A stretch of 64,000 bases of DNA from Zhihengliuella salsuginis. Lineage in GTDB: Bacteria > Actinomycetota > Actinomycetes > Actinomycetales > Micrococcaceae. A program made the translations under genes and the position numbers. Positions 8,917-16,349 of this stretch are shown here, in pieces (positions within the stretch are counted from its first letter, which is position 1; each line of letters opens with the position of its first letter). Where the stretch lies: positions 1 through 64,000 of the forward strand of contig NZ_BMXK01000003.1 of the NCBI RefSeq assembly GCF_014651715.1. Direction: 5' to 3'. The notes beneath the pieces were generated by a model, which worked only from the letters and a program-made list of their open reading frames with translations, made no database searches and was not told the origin of the DNA.

Positions 8917-10098
8917 CTACTCCGCCCGGGCCGGCTCCTCGTCGGTCTCCCGGTCCGAGCGGCCGGTCCAGACCTTGACCACGGCCCACACGGCGGCCGT
9001 CAGCGGCACCGCGAGCACCGCTCCGACGAGCCCGCCGACCACGGTGCCCATCGTCAGGGCGAGCAGGATGACGAGCGCGTGCAGGCTCAACGCGCGGGCC
9101 ATGACGATCGGCTGCAGGAAGTTGCCCTCGAGCTGGTTGACGAGGATCACGACGCCGAGGACCACCAGCGCGATGATCCAGCCGTTGGCGACGAGGGCCA
9201 CGAGGGTGGCGAGCACGCCGGCGATCGTGGCGCCGACCATGGGGATGAACGAGGCGAGGAAGACGATCACGGCCAGCGGCAGGGCGAGCGGGACGCCGAG
9301 GATCGCCAGGGCGATGCCGATGCCGAGCGCGTCCACGGCCGCGATGATCGCCGTGCCGCGGATGTAGCCGCCGAACGTGTCGACGGTCTCCGCGCCGGAG
9401 GCGCGCCAGCGCGGCAGGTGGCGCTCCGGGACCCAGGAGAGGAAGAACTCCCAGATCCGGTCGCCGTCCTTGAGGAAGAAGAAGAGGATGACCAGCAGCA
9501 GGATGGTGCCCGCGACGAAGCTGCCGGCGGCGGAGATCCCGCTGATGGCGCCCGCGCCGAACTGGCTGCTGGTCAAGAAGTCGGCCACGGAGTTCACCGC
9601 GTCGTCGACCGCCTTGTTCACCTCGTCCTGGCTCAGGTTGAAGGGCAGGTCCTCGGAGACGTGCTGGAGCATCCCCTGCACCTGGCCGAAGCCCTCGACC
9701 GCCTGCTGGACCAGCCGCGGCCATTCGTTGATCACGGAGACCACCAGCCCCCAGCCGATGCCGCCGAGCACCGCGATGGCCGTGACGAAGACCGACCACG
9801 CCGCGAGCAGGGGGCTCATGATCTTCCGGAACAGGCGCACCAGCGGCCACAGGGCGCACGCCAGGATGAGCGCGATGAGCAGCGGCAGCACGGCCAGGCT
9901 GACCTGGCGGAAGCCCATGGCCGCCACCAGGATGACGGCGAGGACGAGCAGCAGCTGGGCCGATCGGGTGGCGGTGATGCCGAGGAAGTCGCCCCACATG
10001 CCGACAACCCGGCCGGCAGCCTGCTTCCGTTCCGGGCGGTCGATGCCCGGGCGGGTGTCGGCCTCCATGCGGCGGCGTCGGAAAAGACCGAATGACAT
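8917..10098 (-). CDS. AI-2E family transporter
   Basis: A 393-residue polytopic membrane protein of the AI-2 exporter superfamily (PerM/YhhQ-like). It has about eight predicted hydrophobic segments (LLLVLAVILVAAMGF, LAVLPLLIALILACALW, LLAAWSVFVTAIAVLGG, FVAGTILLLVILFFFL and others) and the conserved late motif NQLEGNFLQPIVM. The substrate cannot be assigned: members export AI-2, ions or nothing known. Start ATG 10098 has AAGGAG 5 nt upstream, so the frame's further upstream start is rejected. It converges with the DUF305 gene; a GC-rich imperfect hairpin at 8904-8932 overlaps its stop. Confidence 0.85.
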   Translation of the reverse strand: MSFGLFRRRRMEADTRPGIDRPERKQAAGRVVGMWGDFLGITATRSAQLLLVLAVILVAAMGFRQVSLAVLPLLIALILACALWPLVRLFRKIMSPLLAAWSVFVTAIAVLGGIGWGLVVSVINEWPRLVQQAVEGFGQVQGMLQHVSEDLPFNLSQDEVNKAVDDAVNSVADFLTSSQFGAGAISGISAAGSFVAGTILLLVILFFFLKDGDRIWEFFLSWVPERHLPRWRASGAETVDTFGGYIRGTAIIAAVDALGIGIALAILGVPLALPLAVIVFLASFIPMVGATIAGVLATLVALVANGWIIALVVLGVVILVNQLEGNFLQPIVMARALSLHALVILLALTMGTVVGGLVGAVLAVPLTAAVWAVVKVWTGRSDRETDEEPARAE

Positions 10099-10196
10099 GG
10101 CGCTCCTTCGTTGGTGGGGAGATTCGACGGCGATCCCGCCCCCGGGGATCACCACAGGGTGGATAAACCTGTGATCAGGTTACAGGGTGTTCGGGG

Positions 10197-11699
10197 CTAG
10201 AAGCTGGAGGACGATCCGGCACCGGAGAATCCGCCGCTGCCGGAGCCGTACCCCGTGCTCGTCCCCTCGGACCGGGTCGCGTCCACCGCGGACGTCCCGC
10301 TGGCGTGCCAGCTGCTGAACGCGGCGCCGTGGAAGAGGAAGAGGGTCGGGAACGACACGTCGAGGATGTTCGCGTGGGAGCCCGTGTAGGAGCGTCGGGT
10401 CGAGGCCATCTCCTCCTGCATCTTCTCCCGCTCCTCGCTGGTCTGGGCGTAGGAGTCGATCACCACGAGCGAGTACCGCTCGAACAGGTCGGAGAGCTCC
10501 GTGCGCAGCCTCTGCAGCTCGTCCAGGGCCAGCTCGGCGGTGATCTGCCGCGCCGTCAGACGTGACCCGACCGAGCTCAGCTCGACGCGGGCGCGCCCGG
10601 CGACGTCCAGCAGATCGCCGGCCTCGGCGGTTCCGGCCGCGTCCGGCTCGAGGTCCACGATTCCCGGCACGGCGTCCAGATCCTCGCGGAACCCGGCCGC
10701 CTGCCGCTTCCACGCCGCCTGCCACTGGCCGGTCATCGACAGCAGGTCGGCGGCGTCCGCGACGACGTCGTCGAACGCGTCCAGCCGCGCCGCGCGATCC
10801 GCCCACGCCTCGGCGCGCACCGCGGCCGCCTTCTCGGAGCGCGCGCGCACGTCGAGGGCCTCGAGTTCCTCGCGCTCGGCGAGGACGCCCCGGTAGTCGT
10901 CCACGAACGTCGCGTACTTCGCGAGCACCCTCTTCCCGTACGACGACGTCGCCGGGATCCGTCCGGCGTTCGCCTCGGTGGCCCCCAGGTCGGAGGCCAC
11001 GCTGGAGCGGTGCCCGTCGCCGCGGACGAGGGCCGCCTCGACCCGCTGGCGGCAGCCCCGCCGGGTGAAACCGATGGCGAGGGTGGTGACGAGTCCGCCG
11101 AGGACGAGGAGGAGGCCGAGGACGAACACGCCGGGGTGCTGGTACCACGGCCGGCCGATCAGCCCGGCCGCCTCCTCGACGCCGGCGACGGCGCCCTCCT
11201 CCCAGCGGTTCTTCCGGAAGTCGCCCTTGGTGGCCTCCTGGATGCTGTCCTGGGCGGCCTGCGAGACCTCGCGGTCGTCGCCGAAGTAGGTGCCGACCTG
11301 GCGCCCGCGCGGGTCGACCGCCAGGATGAAGAGCCCGTCGGACCAGTTCTCGCCGTCCCCGGAGATCCAGGCCGGGCTGCTGGCCCGCGCGTAGTCCAGG
11401 ACCGCCTCGTTCAGGTGGTTCGCGCCGCGCCCGTCGAGAGTCAGCACGACGACGTCGGTCGCCACGTGGAAGTCCAGGTCGCGGATCGACTCGGCGACGG
11501 CGGCGTCGTCGAGGACGTCGGACGTGTCCACGACCTCCACGCCGGCCGGCGCCGCGGCCGCGGCGGGGCCGGCCGCGGAGACGAGCCCCGCCGTCGACAG
11601 CCCGCAGGCGACCAGCAGCGCGGCGAGGACCGCGACGACCGGGCGGGCCGTCGTCGTGCTCCGCGTGGCGGAACCGTGCCGGGGGCGGGACGCTGCCAT
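10197..11699 (-). CDS. TPM-like/DUF5129 membrane-anchored protein
   Basis: A 500-residue exported protein. An N-terminal signal segment (VVAVLAALLVACGLSTAGLVSA) is followed by a TPM-like domain (about 55-185: DVLDDAAVAESIRDL, ATDVVVLTLDGRGAN, DGLFILAVDPRGRQVGTYFG), one transmembrane helix (about 195-215, VFVLGLLLVLGGLVTTLAI), a long helical, Ala/Glu-rich region and a Gly/Ser tail ending GSGSGGFSGAGSSSSF. TPM domains occur in proteins of envelope and photosystem maintenance; the DUF5129 combination is common in Micrococcaceae. No catalytic role is known. It ends 8 nt before the aldo-keto reductase stop region and may be co-transcribed with it. Confidence 0.72.
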   Translation of the reverse strand: MAASRPRHGSATRSTTTARPVVAVLAALLVACGLSTAGLVSAAGPAAAAAPAGVEVVDTSDVLDDAAVAESIRDLDFHVATDVVVLTLDGRGANHLNEAVLDYARASSPAWISGDGENWSDGLFILAVDPRGRQVGTYFGDDREVSQAAQDSIQEATKGDFRKNRWEEGAVAGVEEAAGLIGRPWYQHPGVFVLGLLLVLGGLVTTLAIGFTRRGCRQRVEAALVRGDGHRSSVASDLGATEANAGRIPATSSYGKRVLAKYATFVDDYRGVLAEREELEALDVRARSEKAAAVRAEAWADRAARLDAFDDVVADAADLLSMTGQWQAAWKRQAAGFREDLDAVPGIVDLEPDAAGTAEAGDLLDVAGRARVELSSVGSRLTARQITAELALDELQRLRTELSDLFERYSLVVIDSYAQTSEEREKMQEEMASTRRSYTGSHANILDVSFPTLFLFHGAAFSSWHASGTSAVDATRSEGTSTGYGSGSGGFSGAGSSSSF

Positions 11700-11706
11700 G
11701 GGGGCG

Positions 11707-12765
11707 TCAGACCTCGGACTGGGAGCGCCAGAGGTCGACGCCGGGCTCGCCCGCAGTGATCCGGTCGATCAGCTGGAGCTCGGCGTCGGTGAACCGCGTG
11801 TTGGCGAGGGCGCCGAGGTTGTCGTCGAGCTGGTTGGTCGAGGAGGAACCGATGAGCACCGAGGTGACGCCGCCGGAACGAAGCAGCCACGCGATGGACA
11901 TCTGCGCGAGCGTCTGCCCGCGCTCGGCGGCGAGGCGGCCGAGGTTCTTGACGATCGCGAGGTTCTCCTCCGTCAGACCGGCCAGCGAGCTGCGGCCGCC
12001 CGACGGGGTCGCGTCCGGGTTCTCCAGGTACTTGTTGGTCAGCAGCCCCTGGGCCAGCGGGGTGAACGCGATCGAGCCCATGTTCTCGCGCTCGAGGGTC
12101 TCGAGCAGCCCGTCCTCGACCCAGCGGTTCAGCAGCGAGTACGAGGGCTGGTGGATGACGAGGGGCGTGCCCAGCCGGCGCGCGATCTCGGCGGCCTCGG
12201 CCGTGCGCTCGGGCGAGTAGGAGGAGATGCCGACATAGAGCGCCTTGCCCTGGCGGACGAGGGTGTCGAGCGCGCCGATGGTCTCCTCGAGGGGGACGTC
12301 GGGGGTGGGCCGGTGCGAGTAGAAGATGTCGACGTAGTCCAGGTTCATCCGCTGCAGGGAGGCCTCGGCCGAGGCGAGGATGTACTTGCGGGAGCCGCCG
12401 AGGCCGTACGGCCCCGGCCACATGTCGTACCCGGCCTTCGAGGAGACGACGATCTCGTCGCGGTACGGTGCGAAGTCCTTGACCATCATGCGGCCGAAGT
12501 TCTCCTCGGCGCTGCCGTACGGCGGGCCGTAGTTGTTGGCCAGGTCGAAGTGGGTGATGCCGCGGTCGAACGCGTGGCGCAGGATCTCGCGCTGGGTGGC
12601 GAACGGCCGGTTGTCGCCGAAGTTCCACCACAGTCCCAGGCTCAGCGGCGGCAGCACCAGTCCCGAGCCGCCGACCGGGCGGTACGCGATCGAGTCGTAG
12701 CGGTCCTCGGCGGCCGCGTAGGGCCGGTGCGTCTCGTGGGTGCGGTCGATGCGGTGCTCGGGCAC
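11707..12765 (-). CDS. Aldo-keto reductase, L-glyceraldehyde-3-phosphate reductase type
   Basis: A 352-residue NADPH-dependent reductase of the YghZ/Kv-beta branch. Seen: Asp-Tyr catalytic context ITHFDLANNYGPPYGSAEE, the Lys in VSSKAGYDMWPGPYG, and the strand SPERTAEAAEI typical of the subgroup; the N-terminus YRPVGGSGLVLPPLSLGLWWNFGD is also characteristic. The family reduces L-glyceraldehyde 3-phosphate or detoxifies methylglyoxal; the exact substrate is not decided by sequence. Transcribed leftward, just upstream of the TPM/DUF5129 gene (7 nt). The gap to its right holds the first RNA element copy. Confidence 0.85.
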   Translation of the reverse strand: MPEHRIDRTHETHRPYAAAEDRYDSIAYRPVGGSGLVLPPLSLGLWWNFGDNRPFATQREILRHAFDRGITHFDLANNYGPPYGSAEENFGRMMVKDFAPYRDEIVVSSKAGYDMWPGPYGLGGSRKYILASAEASLQRMNLDYVDIFYSHRPTPDVPLEETIGALDTLVRQGKALYVGISSYSPERTAEAAEIARRLGTPLVIHQPSYSLLNRWVEDGLLETLERENMGSIAFTPLAQGLLTNKYLENPDATPSGGRSSLAGLTEENLAIVKNLGRLAAERGQTLAQMSIAWLLRSGGVTSVLIGSSSTNQLDDNLGALANTRFTDAELQLIDRITAGEPGVDLWRSQSEV

Positions 12766-12883
12766 GTGTCCTCCTGGATCGTGGCGGCGGATCCCGGGGT
12801 GAGCCGGGACACGTCGGGGTCGTCATCATGCTATCGGGTATCGGCGTCCGGTGGAGGTTCGCGCCGGGTCCGCGTCGGGGTGT

Positions 12884-12972
12884 TAAAAGAGCGAAGCACC
12901 GACCGCTGCGGACAAGGAGGCGATAAACCGCCGCGGTCGGTGCTTCATGATCACTCGCACCTTGAGAAGGTG
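12884..12972 (-). ncRNA. Structured RNA element, copy A (CCTCCTT loop)
   Basis: On the minus strand a TAGGCT box (12978-12983) lies 5 nt before a hairpin (CACCTT-GAG-AAGGTG, 12958-12972). The linker GAGTGAT and a 12-bp terminator-like hairpin follow (arms 12934-12945 and 12894-12905), then CTCTTTT (12885-12891). The apical loop reads TTTATCGCCTCCTTGT, containing CCTCCTT. The upstream block AAGGTACGGCCCCTAG matches those of the other two copies. Together these suggest a short sRNA of about 85 nt with its own promoter. No -35 hexamer is recognisable. It lies in the 333-nt gap between the aldo-keto reductase and the 52-residue protein. Confidence 0.6.
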
Positions 12973-13098
12973 ACTTCAGCCTAGGGGCCGTACCTTGAGA
13001 TCACCTGAGTGCGAGGTAGGAAGCCACTGAGGTTCCAGCGAATTGCAGGTGAACTCGGACCTGGGCGGCCCGACTTCCTGCCGTCTCGCATGGGCGCT

Positions 13099-13257
13099 CT
13101 AGTAATTCGAGGGCGGGTCGGAGGCCGGGAAGGACTCCTCCTCCCACTCATCGACCATCTCGTCTTCGTGGTCGTGCTTCTTCTTCTTCGCAATCTCCTC
13201 GTCGGTGCCCTGGGCTGACTCGGCGCTGACGCCGTTGCCGGATTCGGTGGCCGTCAT
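13099..13257 (-). CDS. 52-residue acidic protein with C-terminal EEESFPASDPPSNY
   Basis: A small gene (ATG 13257, stop 13099) preceded by GAGAGGAGC about 7 nt upstream. The product is highly charged: a Ser/Glu/Gly N-terminus, a Lys/His patch (AKKKKHDHED), then EMVDEWEEESFPASDPPSNY up to the stop. I recognise the ending as a recurrent C-terminus of small actinobacterial proteins of unknown function. No signal peptide, membrane segment or cysteine is present, so it is probably cytoplasmic and mostly disordered. It lies between RNA element copies A and B on the same strand. Confidence 0.75.
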   Translation of the reverse strand: MTATESGNGVSAESAQGTDEEIAKKKKHDHEDEMVDEWEEESFPASDPPSNY

Positions 13258-13354
13258 GACTCTGCTCCTCTCGGATCGGATACCCCCAGTCTGCTGTGTG
13301 GAAGCCGCTTTGGCCAGTGTTTTCGGTGGCCGCGCCGCTGGGGCCGGCCGGCCG

Positions 13355-13439
13355 TTAAACGACGAGCACCGGCCGGATGGTTCGGGGGGAAACCATTTCT
13401 CCGACCGGTGCTCTCATCACTCGCACCTTCATGAGGTGC
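13355..13439 (-). ncRNA. Structured RNA element, copy B (CCCCCC loop)
   Basis: Minus strand: TAGATT (13445-13450), 5 nt, hairpin GCACCT-CATGA-AGGTGC (13423-13439), linker GAGTGATGA, then a hairpin with a 13-bp outer stem (13401-13413 with 13364-13376), inner stem ATGGTT/AACCAT and loop TCCCCCCG (13383-13390), ending in a T-rich tail (CGTTTAAC). One outer pair is C-A on the plus strand but U-G on the minus strand, which favours minus-strand RNA. The upstream block CAGGTTCGACCCCTAG is shared with the other copies. Resembles actinobacterial 6C-type sRNAs in its C-loop. Confidence 0.65.
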
Positions 13440-13547
13440 TTAAAAATCTAGGGGTCGAACCTGTGCCGGGACTGTGCTGTCGCTTCGGTGGCGGTGGGGA
13501 TCGTCTGGGAATCGCCGCAACCCGCCGGCGCCCGGGCGGAAACGGGA

Positions 13548-13633
13548 TCGAACGAGTCGAGCACCGGTCGGCGGCTTGGGGGGAAACCGTTGATCCGACC
13601 GGTGCTCGCATCACTCGCACCTTCATGAGGTGC
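13548..13633 (-). ncRNA. Structured RNA element, copy C (CCCCCC loop)
   Basis: Minus strand: TAGGGT (13639-13644), 5 nt, hairpin GCACCT-CATGA-AGGTGC (13617-13633), linker GAGTGATG, then a perfect 14-bp stem (13595-13608 with 13558-13571), inner stem CGGTT/AGCCG and loop TCCCCCCA (13577-13584). The inner stem differs from copy B (ATGGTT/AACCAT) yet still pairs, which is covariation. One inner pair is C-A on plus but U-G on minus. The tail CTCGACTCGTTCG is only weakly T-rich. It lies 63 nt downstream of the acyl-CoA dehydrogenase stop, on the same strand. Confidence 0.65.
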
Positions 13634-13706
13634 TCTGAACCCTAGGGCTTCAACCTGAGGATTGGCTGCGTAATTCTCATTAAGCGAGTGTGAATCAGGC
13701 CGTTGA

Positions 13707-14978
13707 CTAGGATGCGAAGGCGGAGATGCCCGTGATCGAGCGGCCGATGATCAGGGCCTGGACCGTCTCGGTGCCCTCGTAGGTGTGGATGGCCTCGATG
13801 TCGGCGAAGTGGCGGGCGACCCGGTGCTCGAGGAGGATCCCGTTGCCGCCGAGCAGGTCCCGGGCGTTGGCGGCGATCCGGCGGGCGGCACGGGTGCACG
13901 TGTACTTGGCCAGCGAGGCCTGCTCCGGGGTGAGTGTTCCGGCCTCCTCGCGGCCGGTCATCTGGCGGACCATGAGCTGCATGGAGACGAGCTCGGACTG
14001 CATGCGCGTCAGGCGCTCCTGGACGATCTGGCTCGCCGCGAGCGGCCGCCCGAACTGCGTGCGCTGCCCGGCGTACTGGACCGCGGTCTCGTAGCACGCG
14101 GTCGCGTGGCCGACGGCGGACCAGGCGACGCCCAGCCGGGTGGCGAAGAGGACGCGGGCCGTGTCCTTGAAGGTGGACGAGCGCTGGAGCACGTGGCTGT
14201 CGGGGACGAACACGTCGTCCATGCGGATGTGGGCCTGCCAGATCGCCCGCAGGCTCAGCTTGTTCTCGATGGTCGTGGCGGCGTAGCCGCCCCACTCCTG
14301 CTGGACGATGAAGCCGCGCACGTTGCCGTCGTGCTCGCCGCCGTCGACCCGCGCCCAGACCACGGTGATGCCGCCCTCGGGGGTGTCGGCCAGCGAGGCG
14401 TTGCCGATCCACTTCTTCTCGCCGCTGAGCAGGTAGCCGCCGTCGACGGGCGTCGCCCTGGTCTCCAGGGAGACCGAATCCGAGCCGTGGGTCGGCTCCG
14501 TCAGGGCGAACGCGCCCCAGACCTCCGCCCGCGCCAGCTTCGGGACCCACGTCTCGATCTGCTCGGGCGTTCCGCACTGGGCGATCGACCGCAGGGCCAG
14601 GCCGGCCTGGACGCCGCAGATGGTGCCGACCGATCCGTCCGCCCGGGAGAGTTCCATGTTGACCAGGCCGGCGGCCAGCGTGCTCATGGGGGAGTGGCCG
14701 GCGATGTCGACGCCGTCGCGCAGGAGGTCGAGCTCGCCGAGGCGGCGCCCCAGGTGGAGCGGGTAGTCGGCGCGGTTCCAGTAGTCGTCGATGACCGGGG
14801 CCACCTCGTCGCGGCCGAAGGCGCGGGCGGTGTCCCAGTAGGCGCGGTCGGCGTCCGGGACGTCGGCGAACACGCCCGCGGGGTCCACCTCGACGTCGCC
14901 CCACACCTCGTAGGCGGGCGCCGTGACGCCGTCGGGGAAATCGGTGGCGGGCTTCTCGGAACTGGTCTCAGCAGGCAT
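13707..14978 (-). CDS. Acyl-CoA dehydrogenase (glutaryl-CoA dehydrogenase-like)
   Basis: A 423-residue FAD flavoenzyme that introduces a double bond into an acyl-CoA. Seen: the FAD/substrate signature FALTEPTHGSDS, GYLLSGEKKWIGNA, the quinone-side R in QRTQFGRPLAASQ, and the C-terminal HTYEGTETVQALIIGRSITG, whose Glu is the expected catalytic base. The length and SDSV/GRSITG pattern fit the glutaryl-CoA dehydrogenase/ACAD-8-like branch; chain specificity is not certain. Single leftward gene with its own promoter (15018-15056). RNA element copy C follows its stop. Confidence 0.85.
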   Translation of the reverse strand: MPAETSSEKPATDFPDGVTAPAYEVWGDVEVDPAGVFADVPDADRAYWDTARAFGRDEVAPVIDDYWNRADYPLHLGRRLGELDLLRDGVDIAGHSPMSTLAAGLVNMELSRADGSVGTICGVQAGLALRSIAQCGTPEQIETWVPKLARAEVWGAFALTEPTHGSDSVSLETRATPVDGGYLLSGEKKWIGNASLADTPEGGITVVWARVDGGEHDGNVRGFIVQQEWGGYAATTIENKLSLRAIWQAHIRMDDVFVPDSHVLQRSSTFKDTARVLFATRLGVAWSAVGHATACYETAVQYAGQRTQFGRPLAASQIVQERLTRMQSELVSMQLMVRQMTGREEAGTLTPEQASLAKYTCTRAARRIAANARDLLGGNGILLEHRVARHFADIEAIHTYEGTETVQALIIGRSITGISAFAS

Positions 14979-15017
14979 GGTTGGCTCCCGGGTGTCGCGA
15001 CGGCTGTGGTGGACACC

Positions 15018-15056
15018 ACTATGTGCTGAAACTCAGTCCCACGTCAAGAAACCGAG
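15018..15056 (-). promoter_or_regulatory. Acyl-CoA dehydrogenase promoter with flanking repeats
   Basis: Minus strand: -35 TTGACG (15042-15047), 18-nt spacer, -10 CATAGT (15018-15023), 40 nt before the ATG. GAAACTCAG (15028-15036) and GAAACCGAG (15048-15056) are direct repeats 20 bp apart that bracket the -35 on one helix face, a good position for a repressor. Confidence 0.55.
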
Positions 15057-15075
15057 TTCCACGGGTGTTGCCCGC

Positions 15076-15609
15076 CTACTCCCCGGTGCCCCCGTCGTGG
15101 AGCTCGCGCACGATGTCCAGATGGCCGGCGTGCCGGGCGTACTCCTGCAGGACGTGGAACCCGATCCACAGCAGGCTCGGCGCCGGATCGTCCCCGGTGA
15201 ACCGCCCGCCGAGCGCGCCCCGCGTCTCGAGCGGCGTCGAGGCCAGGATCCCGCTCGTCCGCCGCCCGGTCGCGTGCAGCCGTTCGAGCAGCCCGTCCGC
15301 GAAGGCCCGCCCCGCGTCGGCCGGGACGGCCCAGCGCCCGCCGTCCGCCCCGCCGGCGTGGTCGCCCCACGGCTCCGCCACGTCCTCGGCGAGGAAACCC
15401 CAGACGAACCACCGCTGCTCCATGTGCACGAGGTGCGCGAGCAGCTCCAGCGGCGTCCACCCGGACGGCAGGCGCGAAGTGCGCAGCGCCCGGTCGTCCA
15501 GACCGTCCAGCTTCCGCTCGATCGAGGCCCGGTAGTAGTCGAGATAGGCGGCGAGCTGCGCCGCGGGATCCGGCGAATCGAGCCGGGGCTCCCGCGCCGT
15601 GACCGCCAT
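15076..15609 (-). CDS. DinB/DUF664-family protein
   Basis: A 177-residue four-helix-bundle protein of the DinB superfamily. The metal-ligand histidines typical of the family are visible in LLAHLVHMEQRWF and in HVLQEYARHAGHLDIVRE. These proteins bind a divalent metal; actinobacterial members often act as mycothiol-dependent transferases, a role that is inferred, not shown. The ATG (15607-15609) shares one base with the TetR stop (TGATG), so the two genes are translationally coupled. It is the last gene of the leftward PhzF-MFS-TetR-DinB run. Confidence 0.8.
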   Translation of the reverse strand: MAVTAREPRLDSPDPAAQLAAYLDYYRASIERKLDGLDDRALRTSRLPSGWTPLELLAHLVHMEQRWFVWGFLAEDVAEPWGDHAGGADGGRWAVPADAGRAFADGLLERLHATGRRTSGILASTPLETRGALGGRFTGDDPAPSLLWIGFHVLQEYARHAGHLDIVRELHDGGTGE

Positions 15610-16325
15610 CAGGCGCCCGGCCCGCGGCCGAGCGCGCGCAGCTGGTCCCGCACGGCGTCCAGGACCGCGGCCTCGCCGTCCGGCGCCGGCTGCACCACGG
15701 TGACGACGACGGCGCCGCCGCCCGCGCGCGGCGCCCCGGACGCCGTCGTACGGTCTGCGGCGTCGCCGGAGGGCGGGTCGACCACCTCGGCGTAGCGGCG
15801 GCAGAGCCGGCGCACGTCGGCCTCCAGGGCGGTCCGCGGTTCGGGACCAGGCGCCGCCAGCCAGCGGCGCAGGTGGTAGTTGTGCAGCGCGACGACGGCG
15901 GCGCTGTAGGCGACGGACGCGCTCTCCTCGTCCGCGAAGACGTCCGCCAGGCCGTGCCGGAAGGCGGACTCGAAGCGGTGCGTGCTCACGAGCTCGCGGT
16001 CGCGCAGCGCCGGAACCGCCGCGAGCAGCTGGCGGCGCAGGTCCGCCCGCTCGGCGTCCGCGGTCAGATGGTCGAAGACGCCGAGGGCGGCCCGCACGAC
16101 GACGTCGGCGGTGGAGCGCGCGTCGCGCTCGCCGAGGCGCTCGGAGACGGAGTCGATGACCCGCTCCATGTCGGCGAAGACCATGCCCTCCTTGGAGCCG
16201 AACCGGCGGAAGAAGGTGCTGCGGCTCATGCCCGCGGCGGCCGCGAGCTGGTCCACGCTGGTCGCGTCGAAGCCCCGGTGCACCAGCAGCCGGAGGGCGT
16301 CGACGGGGATTGCAGAGGTGGTCAT
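15609..16325 (-). CDS. TetR-family transcriptional regulator
   Basis: A 238-residue repressor-type protein: N-terminal TetR HTH (about 5-50, GFDATSVDQLAAAAGMSRSTFFRRFGSKEGMVF) and a helical ligand-binding domain. The C-terminal 50 residues (PPSGDAADRTTASGAPRAGGG and following) are an Ala/Gly-rich extension, longer than usual. It lies between the MFS transporter (25-nt gap) and the DinB gene (1-nt overlap), all leftward, so it most likely controls the MFS exporter and its own run. Its ligand is not predictable. Confidence 0.87.
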   Translation of the reverse strand: MTTSAIPVDALRLLVHRGFDATSVDQLAAAAGMSRSTFFRRFGSKEGMVFADMERVIDSVSERLGERDARSTADVVVRAALGVFDHLTADAERADLRRQLLAAVPALRDRELVSTHRFESAFRHGLADVFADEESASVAYSAAVVALHNYHLRRWLAAPGPEPRTALEADVRRLCRRYAEVVDPPSGDAADRTTASGAPRAGGGAVVVTVVQPAPDGEAAVLDAVRDQLRALGRGPGA

Positions 16326-16349
16326 GGCGGCGAATCTAGCACGTCGGGC

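Noticed and set aside
12884-13633. Plain intrinsic terminators or REP elements
   Set aside because: A single hairpin would be enough; here a conserved upstream block, -10-like box at fixed spacing, a first hairpin and a fixed linker recur together.
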